Assembly: GCA_018661145.1 (NCBI GenBank)
Contig: JABJIU010000142.1
Coordinates: forward strand, 1-7,103
Direction: 5' to 3'
Length of the DNA: 7,103 nt
From: Pseudomonadota bacterium
Lineage (GTDB): Bacteria; Pseudomonadota; Gammaproteobacteria; Arenicellales; UBA868
The notes below the pieces were generated by a model. The model saw only the letters and a list, made by a program, of their open reading frames with translations. It made no database searches and was not told where the DNA came from. The position numbers were made by a program, and so were the translations under genes. Shown piece after piece: positions 1 to 4,890 of this stretch (its first letter is position 1; every line of letters starts with the position of its first letter).

Positions 1-497
1 CCGCCGCCATTGAGCAACTGCAGTCGTGGGGCGACCGGCTGGGGATCCCGGTGATCGCGCAGGCTCATGGGGCAGACGCGGCAGCAGTCGCGCATGATGC
101 GTTCGCTACGGCCAGGAGTCGAGGGGTTGACATACTCATTATTGATTCTGCTGGACGCCAACACGTGAACGTGGATCTGATGGCGCAACTTGGCAAGATT
201 CGTCGAGTGCTTACAAAGGCGGATTCCCGAGCCCCGCATGAGACAATTCTGGTGGTCGATGGTGGGACCGGGCAGAACGCACTATCACAGGCTGCGGCCT
301 TTGAGAAAGAGGTTGGTCTGACGGGCATCTGTGTCACCAAGTTGGACGGCACCGCCCGTGGCGGTGTGGTCGTTGCCCTCGCCAAGCAGTCGCCGGTCTC
401 CATTCCATTTCTTGGAGTCGGAGAGGGCATCGGCGACCTTCGACCTTTCCAGTCGGAGGATTTCGCAAGAGCCCTGGTAGGCGGTTCAAGTTCCTAG
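1..497 (+). CDS. ftsY: Signal recognition particle receptor FtsY, C-terminal part (5' end outside window)
   Basis: FtsY is the SRP-receptor GTPase that docks ribosome-nascent-chain/SRP complexes at the inner membrane for co-translational insertion. The open frame is continuous from base 3, so the GTG at 51 is an internal codon; about 164 residues of the GTPase (NG) domain are visible. Recognisable pieces, in order, are AAIEQLQSWG, IPVIAQ followed by GAD, the G3-like DSAGR, DGGTGQNA, the G4 motif TKLDGTARGG, and the closing GVGEGIGDLRPF box typical of FtsY rather than Ffh. The P-loop and the acidic N-terminal A domain lie off the left edge. Small departures from the common form are DSAGR for DTAGR and GVGEGIGD for GVGE(K/R)IDD; both look conservative. 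The gene ends in TAG at 495-497. No hairpin terminator follows it. The ftsE and ftsX genes that follow ftsY in E. coli are absent; rpoH comes next. Confidence 0.96.
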   Translation, partial: AAIEQLQSWGDRLGIPVIAQAHGADAAAVAHDAFATARSRGVDILIIDSAGRQHVNVDLMAQLGKIRRVLTKADSRAPHETILVVDGGTGQNALSQAAAFEKEVGLTGICVTKLDGTARGGVVVALAKQSPVSIPFLGVGEGIGDLRPFQSEDFARALVGGSSS

Positions 498-534
498 TGA
501 TTTCTGTGCGGTAAACGTCAATTTATCCTCAGCT

Positions 535-604
535 TTCTGTCATGAAAACAATATAAAACATTGAAAAATATAAGTTAGTATATTATTTAGATCAAATTGT
601 ATTA
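535..604 (+). promoter_or_regulatory. AT-rich upstream region of rpoH
   Basis: This stretch is almost free of G and C, unlike the GC-rich genes on both sides. It lies directly upstream of the CIRCE operator and could act as an UP-element-like region or contain further promoters. Candidate sigma-70 pieces are TTGAAA at 561-566 with TATTTA at 584-589 (17-bp spacing, weak -10). TATATT at 579-584, TATTAT at 581-586 and TATTAT at 600-605 are better -10 matches but lack a well-placed -35. A 7-bp direct repeat, AGATCAA, occurs at 589-595 and again in the CIRCE spacer at 614-620, and may be chance. No sigma-E-like GGAACTT or sigma-32-like CTTGAA/CCCCAT pair was found. Confidence 0.4.
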
Positions 605-631
605 TTAGCACTCAGATCAATAGAGTGCTAA
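605..631. promoter_or_regulatory. CIRCE operator (HrcA repressor binding site)
   Basis: Left arm TTAGCACTC (605-613), nine-base spacer AGATCAATA (614-622), right arm GAGTGCTAA (623-631). Both arms match the classical CIRCE consensus TTAGCACTC-N9-GAGTGCTAA at all 18 positions, with the exact spacer length. CIRCE is bound by HrcA, a repressor whose activity depends on GroEL and which loses DNA binding when unfolded proteins accumulate. Known targets are mostly groESL and the grpE-dnaK-dnaJ cluster. Here the site lies 34 bp upstream of the rpoH start codon and nowhere near a chaperone gene. The hrcA gene is not in this window. Confidence 0.96.
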
Positions 632-634
632 AAT
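605..634 (+). promoter_or_regulatory. Candidate sigma-70 rpoH promoter embedded in CIRCE
   Basis: The right CIRCE arm runs into TGCTAAAAT (626-634), an extended -10 element: a TG dinucleotide, one base, then TAAAAT, which matches TATAAT at five of six positions. TTAGCA (605-610), the first six bases of the left arm, matches TTGACA at four of six positions with an 18-bp spacer. Transcription would begin near 641, leaving a leader of roughly 25 nt before ATG 666. If this is the real promoter, HrcA bound to CIRCE would cover both recognition elements. The assignment is inference from consensus matches; promoters in the AT-rich stretch further upstream are possible alternatives or additions. Confidence 0.45.
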
Positions 635-665
635 AACCCCCGTTTAAGAAATCACGCGAGACACT

Positions 666-1526
666 ATGAGCGAATCATTGCCTGTTGTGACAGATCTTGG
701 TCCGAGTCAGGGCCTGGCCCAGTATCTCAACGAGATCAAATCAGCCCCAATCCTGAGCGCAGAAGAAGAGAAAGCGCTTGCCCGGCGTTATCACTCCGAT
801 GATGATCTTGATGCCGCCCGGCAACTGGTGTTTGCACACCTGCGCTATGTGGTATCCATTGCCAGGGGTTTTACCGGTTATGGCCTACCGCTTGCGGATC
901 TCATTCAGGAAGGCAGTGTCGGACTAATGAAAGCCGTCAAGCGGTTTGATCACGAAAGAGACGTACGTCTAGTCTCCTTTGCCGTCCACTGGATCAAGGC
1001 TGAGATTTACGATTACGTCGTACGCAACTGGAAAATGGTCAAGGTAGCGACAACCAAGGCGCAGCGGAAGTTGTTTTTTAATCTGCGAAAAAACCGGGCG
1101 CGCCTGGGCGTGATGAAAGAAGCTGAAGTGCAGACAATGGCGGCCGCGCTAGATGTCAAGCCGGAAACGGTCCGGGAGATGGAGATCCGGATGAACGGCG
1201 CAGATCTCGCTTTTGAGCCGGAAACCGAAGATGATGACGCGCCTCGCTCCCTCGCGCCTGCCGAAGCCATCGGAGATTCGTCACTCGATCCCGGACGATT
1301 GGTTTCGGAGGCGGATGAGGAGCGTCATCGGCAAGTCCAGTTGGGTACAGCGCTGTCCAGTCTGGATGATCGGAGCCGGGAGATTATCCAGGCTCGCTGG
1401 CTGATGGAAGAGGGCAAGAAGCAGACGCTGGGAAATCTGGCTGAAAAGTATGGGGTTTCCGCGGAGCGGATACGGCAGATTGAAAAACGCGCGATGGAGC
1501 AGATGCGCGTTGCCGCAACGGCATAA
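666..1526 (+). CDS. rpoH: RNA polymerase heat-shock sigma factor RpoH (sigma-32)
   Basis: The 286-residue product directs RNA polymerase to heat-shock promoters of chaperone and protease genes; E. coli sigma-32 has 284 residues. Region 1.2 with the start of region 2 spans about residues 17-60. The core-binding segment contains DLIQEG (78-83). Region 2.3/2.4 contains VRLVSFAVHWIKAEI (about 100-114). The diagnostic RpoH box QRKLFFNLR (133-141), which separates sigma-32 from other sigma-70 paralogues, is intact and implicated in core binding and turnover. Region 4.2 forms a helix-turn-helix at about 254-281 (LAEKYGVSAERIRQIEK). ATG 666 gives the family's normal N-terminus; only a weak GAG (658-660) serves as ribosome binding site. 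AUGA and UCAU around the start codon could form a 4-bp hairpin, too weak to call a thermosensor. The gene sits under a perfect CIRCE operator and faces argF with a 14-nt gap. Confidence 0.98.
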   Translation: MSESLPVVTDLGPSQGLAQYLNEIKSAPILSAEEEKALARRYHSDDDLDAARQLVFAHLRYVVSIARGFTGYGLPLADLIQEGSVGLMKAVKRFDHERDVRLVSFAVHWIKAEIYDYVVRNWKMVKVATTKAQRKLFFNLRKNRARLGVMKEAEVQTMAAALDVKPETVREMEIRMNGADLAFEPETEDDDAPRSLAPAEAIGDSSLDPGRLVSEADEERHRQVQLGTALSSLDDRSREIIQARWLMEEGKKQTLGNLAEKYGVSAERIRQIEKRAMEQMRVAATA

Positions 1527-1540
1527 CGATCGGAACCCAG

Positions 1541-2443
1541 TCAACCCATCAGCAGTTCGATCAACGCCTTTTGGGCGTGTAAACGGTTCTCAGCCTCATC
1601 CCAGATCACACTCTGGGGGCCTTCGAGTACCTCAGCACTGACTTCCTGGCCACGGTAAGCGGGAAGGCAGTGCATGAATAGGGCCTCTTGGGAGGCTATG
1701 GCCATCAGATTTTCATTGACTTGAAAGTCAGTCAGCGCAGCGAGTCTTTGCGCCTTTTCTTCCTCCTGACCCATGCCCGCCCATGTGTCGGTAATAACGA
1801 GATCCGCGCCGGCGACTGCCTCCCGCGGGCTGGTGGTGACACTGCAGTGCCCACCGGCTGCTGAAATGAGATCTGGATGGGGGTGATACCCTTCGGGCGC
1901 GCCCACACGAAGCTCAAAGCCCATCATGGCTGCTGCATCGACCCAGGACTGGCACACATTGCTGCTGCCATCTCCGACGAAGGCAACGCAGGCGCCCTGG
2001 ATATTGCCTCGATGTTCAAAAAATGTCTGCAGGTCGGCCAGTAATTGGCAGGGATGGAAATCCTGAGACAGGGCATTGATCACCGGTACGGCGGAGTGCT
2101 CTGCCATCGCGCAGACGCGGTTGTGCTCGCCCGTGCGCATCACAATGAGATCCGCCATGCTTGAGACAATGCGGGCGGTATCGCTGACGGATTCGCCGCG
2201 ACTCATCTGACTGTCGCCGGGTGACAAGAAGACCGATGAGCCGCCCAGGTGGGCGCACGCGACTTCGAAGGAGATCCGGGTCCGGGTCGAAGACTTTTCG
2301 AAGATCAGCACCATGGTGCGTAAGCGCATAAGATCCGCGGTTTGCGGCCCCGTCGGATCCTTTTTCAGCGCGATAGCGCGGTGGATGAGTGCGACAAGCT
2401 CTGAAGGAGAAAGATCTTTGAGTGTCAGGAAGTGACGTGTCAT
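1541..2443 (-). CDS. argF: Ornithine carbamoyltransferase (anabolic)
   Basis: The 300-residue cytoplasmic enzyme transfers the carbamoyl group of carbamoyl phosphate to ornithine, giving citrulline, the sixth step of arginine synthesis. The carbamoyl-phosphate loop STRTR (52-56) is intact, followed by MRTGEH (102-107; R103 and H107 conserved), HPCQLLAD (130-137), the GDG-Asn substrate loop (157-162), DTWAGMG (219-225) and the catalytic HCLPAYRG (258-265). HPCQ rather than HPLQ argues against N-acetylornithine carbamoyltransferase. Three departures stand out: Gly223 replaces Ser of the usual ornithine-binding SMG motif, GDGSSN carries one residue more than the common GDGNN, and Gly105 replaces the usual Phe/Tyr after RT. 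The C-terminus (GPQSVIWDEAENRLHAQKAL) matches Pseudomonas/betaproteobacterial ArgF. ATG 2443 is preceded by AGGCGG (2452-2457) at 8 nt. The gene diverges from argG, the next pathway step, and its leader holds a terminator-like hairpin. Confidence 0.96.
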   Translation of the reverse strand: MTRHFLTLKDLSPSELVALIHRAIALKKDPTGPQTADLMRLRTMVLIFEKSSTRTRISFEVACAHLGGSSVFLSPGDSQMSRGESVSDTARIVSSMADLIVMRTGEHNRVCAMAEHSAVPVINALSQDFHPCQLLADLQTFFEHRGNIQGACVAFVGDGSSNVCQSWVDAAAMMGFELRVGAPEGYHPHPDLISAAGGHCSVTTSPREAVAGADLVITDTWAGMGQEEEKAQRLAALTDFQVNENLMAIASQEALFMHCLPAYRGQEVSAEVLEGPQSVIWDEAENRLHAQKALIELLMG

Positions 2444-2474
2444 AGCATCGGCCGCCTAAGCCAGAAGGCTCACC

Positions 2475-2503
2475 AAAAAACAAAACGCCCGGTAAAGGGC
2501 GTT
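2475..2503 (-). terminator. Intrinsic-terminator-like hairpin in the argF leader
   Basis: Read on the minus strand, AACGCCC (2503-2497) and GGGCGTT (2490-2484) form a perfect 7-bp stem around the loop TTTACC, followed at once by a T-rich run interrupted by one G (2485-2475). This is the layout of a rho-independent terminator for minus-strand transcription. It stops about 30 nt before the argF start codon. No minus-strand gene ends upstream, because argG diverges, so it is either an attenuator in the argF leader or the leftover terminator of a lost gene. On the plus strand the hairpin has no T-run, so it should not stop argG-direction transcription. Confidence 0.6.
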
Positions 2504-2521
2504 GGAGAACAAAGTTTACCG
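2490..2521. repeat. Inverted repeat overlapping the argF leader hairpin
   Basis: CGGTAAA (2490-2496) and TTTACCG (2515-2521) are perfect 7-bp inverted copies separated by 18 bp. In a minus-strand RNA the first-transcribed copy could pair with the loop and first 3'-arm base of the terminator-like hairpin, which is an alternative fold. As DNA, the two copies could equally be half-sites for a regulator, with centres 25 bp apart. The repeat itself is plain in the sequence; any function is inference. Confidence 0.4.
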
Positions 2522-2541
2522 TTGACGGGCCTCGTGGGCAA
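2513..2541 (-). promoter_or_regulatory. argF: Candidate argF promoter
   Basis: On the minus strand TTGCCC (2541-2536) and TAAACT (2518-2513) are separated by exactly 17 bp. Each matches its sigma-70 consensus at four of six positions. Transcription would start near 2506, immediately before the terminator-like hairpin, giving a leader of about 60 nt. The short distance between start and hairpin makes efficient intrinsic termination doubtful, so the true start may lie further upstream. No ArgR box resembling TGAAT-N4-ATTCA was recognised nearby. Confidence 0.3.
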
Positions 2542-2560
2542 CCGAGTCCTTATGGGTCAC

Positions 2561-2569
2561 TGATATAAT
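2561..2569 (+). promoter_or_regulatory. argG: argG promoter, perfect extended -10 element
   Basis: TGATATAAT matches the extended -10 consensus (TG, one base, TATAAT) at every defined position. No good -35 sits 16-18 bp upstream: the TTGACG at 2522-2527 is too far away at 36 bp. Extended -10 promoters can work without a -35. Transcription would begin near 2576, giving a leader of about 59 nt before the GTG start. The leader contains a run of seven Ts (2588-2594) flanked by a weak GACAG/CTGTC dyad (2581-2585, 2599-2603). Confidence 0.6.
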
Positions 2570-2634
2570 CTGCCTGCTTCGACAGTCTTTTTTTGGGCCT
2601 GTCACCCACTCCTCGCCAGTTATCGGAACATATC

Positions 2635-3855
2635 GTGAAGACAATTAAAAAGGCGGTACTTGCCTATTCTGGGGGCCTGGATACCTCGATCATCCTGAAG
2701 TGGCTTCAGGATGAGTACGGTTGTGAGGTGGTCACTTTTACCGCCGATATCGGTCAGGGGGAAGAGGTTGAACCTGCCCGAAAAAAGGCGAAGGCGCTGG
2801 GCGTCAAGGAAATCTTTATTGAAGATCTTCGCGAGGAATTCGTCCGCGACTACGTGTTTCCGATGTTTCGCGCGAATACCTTATATGAGGGTGAATATCT
2901 TCTGGGGACGTCAATCGCACGCCCGCTGATTGCGAAACATCTAGTCCGCATTGCTGAGGAGACGGGCGCCGACGCTATTGCGCACGGTGCAACTGGCAAG
3001 GGCAATGATCAAGTCCGGTTTGAACTGAACGCCTACGCCCTTAACTCGAATATCCAGATTATTGCCCCGTGGCGCGAATGGGATCTCAACTCGAGAGAAA
3101 GACTGGTGGCCTATGCCAAAGACCATGGCATCCCGGTGGAGACGCGCAAGGACGGCGGAGCAGATTACTCTATGGACGCGAACATGCTGCATATCTCCTA
3201 TGAGGGTGGAGAACTAGAAGATCCTTGGGTTGCACCCGATGAGTCGATGTGGCGGTGGACCGCGTCACCGCGGGAGGCCCCGGATGTGCCCGAATCCATC
3301 GAGCTGACTTTTGCAGGTGGTGACCCGGTTGCCATCGACGGCAAGCGTCTGAGTCCTGCGCTGATGTTGGAGGCTCTGAATCGTTTGGGCGCAGGTCACG
3401 GTATCGGGCGGATCGACCTCGTGGAGAATCGTTATGTGGGTATGAAAAACCGCGGTTGCTACGAGACGCCGGGAGGCACTATCTTGCTGAAGGCGCACCG
3501 GGCCATTGAGTCGATAACGCTCGACCGCGAAGTCGCACACCTTAAGGATGAACTGATGCCCCGCTATGCCTCCCTCATATATAACGGCTACTGGTTCGCA
3601 CCGGAACGGCAGATCCTCCAGCGGATGATTGATGATTCACAACAGGCTGTGAACGGCGTTGTCCGCCTGCAGTTGTACAAGGGCAGCGTGATGATTGCGG
3701 GTCGGTCATCATCAACGGATTCACTGTTTGACGAGAGCGTGGTAACGTTTGAGGATGATCATGGCGCCTACGATCAGGCCGACGCCGAAGGCTTCATCAA
3801 ACTGAATGCACTCCGATTGAGAATTGCTGGCCGCAAGGGTCGAACGCAGGGCTAA
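2635..3855 (+). CDS. argG: Argininosuccinate synthase
   Basis: The 406-residue cytoplasmic enzyme condenses citrulline with aspartate, using ATP, to form argininosuccinate, the step after ArgF. It is a type 1 argininosuccinate synthase: the N-type ATP pyrophosphatase loop AYSGGLDTS is at 10-18, the family signature HGATGKGNDQVRFE at 117-130, the DYSMDANMLH segment at about 177-186, and ENRYVGMKNRGCYETPGG at about 264-281. The length fits the usual 400-410. I chose GTG 2635 because it gives the standard N-terminus (MKTIKKAVLAYSGG) and has GGA at 2625-2627, 7 nt upstream. The in-frame TTG at 2593 would add 14 residues with no family counterpart and no ribosome binding site. The gene diverges from argF. 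Downstream, a 5-bp hairpin (3855-3869) has no T-run, so read-through into the acyltransferase gene is likely. Confidence 0.98.
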   Translation: MKTIKKAVLAYSGGLDTSIILKWLQDEYGCEVVTFTADIGQGEEVEPARKKAKALGVKEIFIEDLREEFVRDYVFPMFRANTLYEGEYLLGTSIARPLIAKHLVRIAEETGADAIAHGATGKGNDQVRFELNAYALNSNIQIIAPWREWDLNSRERLVAYAKDHGIPVETRKDGGADYSMDANMLHISYEGGELEDPWVAPDESMWRWTASPREAPDVPESIELTFAGGDPVAIDGKRLSPALMLEALNRLGAGHGIGRIDLVENRYVGMKNRGCYETPGGTILLKAHRAIESITLDREVAHLKDELMPRYASLIYNGYWFAPERQILQRMIDDSQQAVNGVVRLQLYKGSVMIAGRSSSTDSLFDESVVTFEDDHGAYDQADAEGFIKLNALRLRIAGRKGRTQG

Positions 3856-3906
3856 TACCGCTTTGGTATCAGGTACTGGCGTTTACGCTGGCGACTGCCC
3901 AATCCT

Positions 3907-4842
3907 TTGAACAATAGATCTTCACAGTCTCCTCCGCTTAAGTGGTCTTTTTTTGCCCCGCGTCATTGGGGAACTTGGGTGCTCGCTGCGATTATCGCTT
4001 TGTGCACCCTGCTGCCGCGCGCATGGGCGATGGCCTTGGGGCATCAGATCGGAGGCCTGTTTTTCCGCATCAACCAAAAACGTGTTGATATCGCTCGCGT
4101 CAATCTGCAGTGGTGTTTTCCGGAACTGACGGAGGCGGATCGAGAAAAACTACTGCGTCTTCATCTGACGCGATACGGCCAGGCCATTCTCGATATGGGG
4201 CTAGTCTGGTGGGCATCACGAAGTCGGATCGATCGGTTGTGCACGGTGAGTGGCGAATATGAACTTGAGGCCCTGCGGCGCTCGGGAGAGAAGGTGCTCT
4301 TGGTTATTCCACATGTCCTTGGCATTGATATGACCGGCGCTGCGCTGGCGCAACTGGCACCCGGGACATCGATGATGAAGACACCGTCAAATCCCTTGCT
4401 GCATCGTTGGCTCTGGCGGGGTCGAACCCGCTTTGGCGCAAGAATCTTTACCCGTGACCAGGGATTGCGGCCGCTGGTCAAGGCAATACGGGCGGGTCAC
4501 GTCGGCTACCTGATGCCTGATGAGGATCTTGGCGACGCGGCCAGTGTGTTTGCCCCGTTTTTCGGCATCCCGACGGCCACCTTACCTGTGGTGGGGCGTA
4601 TTGCCAGGATGACCGGCGCCAAGGTGATTCCCGTATTTTGTGAACTTGATGACCGCGGTCGATATCACGTGAAGCTCGGGAAGTCATTGTCGGGGTTTCC
4701 AAGTGGTGATCTGCAGGTGGATGCGACTACCGTGAATGCCGCCTTTGAGGCATCCATCCGCACAGCCCCGGAACAATACCTTTGGACCCTTAAGTGGTTT
4801 CGCACAAGGCCCAGAGGGGAGACATCACCCTATGCAACCTAA
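3907..4842 (+). CDS. Lipid A biosynthesis acyltransferase (LpxL/LpxM/HtrB family)
   Basis: The 311-residue product belongs to the Kdo-dependent late acyltransferases, which add secondary acyl chains to lipid A at the cytoplasmic face of the inner membrane (E. coli LpxL has 306 residues). A hydrophobic N-terminal segment (about 20-38, WGTWVLAAIIALCTLLPRA) should anchor it. The catalytic HX4D motif is H136-VLGI-D141. Other family marks are RGRTRFG (171-177), YLMPDEDLG (201-209), FAPFFGIPTAT (215-225) and QYLWTLKWFRTRP (290-302). HX4D rather than HX4E, and the PDEDLG context, fit LpxM-like or betaproteobacterial HtrB-like members, so I leave the symbol open; a non-lipid-A ornithine or glycerolipid acyltransferase of the same fold is less likely. 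Start: TTG 3907 is the only in-frame codon giving the complete N-terminus, but no Shine-Dalgarno is visible. It lies 51 nt after argG and 48 nt before the glycosyltransferase. Confidence 0.9.
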   Translation: MNNRSSQSPPLKWSFFAPRHWGTWVLAAIIALCTLLPRAWAMALGHQIGGLFFRINQKRVDIARVNLQWCFPELTEADREKLLRLHLTRYGQAILDMGLVWWASRSRIDRLCTVSGEYELEALRRSGEKVLLVIPHVLGIDMTGAALAQLAPGTSMMKTPSNPLLHRWLWRGRTRFGARIFTRDQGLRPLVKAIRAGHVGYLMPDEDLGDAASVFAPFFGIPTATLPVVGRIARMTGAKVIPVFCELDDRGRYHVKLGKSLSGFPSGDLQVDATTVNAAFEASIRTAPEQYLWTLKWFRTRPRGETSPYAT

Positions 4843-4890
4843 GCGAGCGCGGTTATCGCCTACAGCAGTGGGGCCTGCGCCGGGCGAATC

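Noticed and set aside
65..430. A 121-codon antisense open frame across ftsY
   Set aside because: Composition is typical of the antisense of a GC-rich gene, with no recognisable domain.
636..645. CCCCCGTTT upstream of rpoH as a sigma-32 -10 element
   Set aside because: No CTTGAA-like -35 lies 13-15 bp upstream, so a sigma-32 promoter is not supported.
666..678. AUGA/UCAU hairpin over the rpoH start codon as an RNA thermosensor
   Set aside because: A four-pair AU-rich stem would not be stable at growth temperature, and no longer pairing was evident by eye.
2016..2483. A 155-codon minus-strand open frame overlapping argF in another frame
   Set aside because: Low-complexity Arg/Pro-rich translation with no family resemblance; it lies within a clearly real argF and its leader.
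2516..2560. A 14-codon minus-strand frame upstream of argF (GTG start, ending Ala-Arg-Gln-Arg-stop) that could be an arginine-sensing leader peptide
   Set aside because: No plausible ribosome binding site, only two Arg codons, and the visible argF promoter candidates would start transcription downstream of its GTG. Its stop overlaps the alternative-pairing segment in a way that gives the wrong logic for classical attenuation. Probably chance.
2593..2634. Upstream in-frame TTG as an argG start, adding 14 residues
   Set aside because: The extra residues have no counterpart in argininosuccinate synthases, and a T-run rather than a ribosome binding site precedes the TTG. GTG 2635 gives the canonical start.
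3855..3869. ATACC/GGTAT hairpin after argG as a terminator
   Set aside because: Only five base pairs and no following T-run, so too weak to call an intrinsic terminator.
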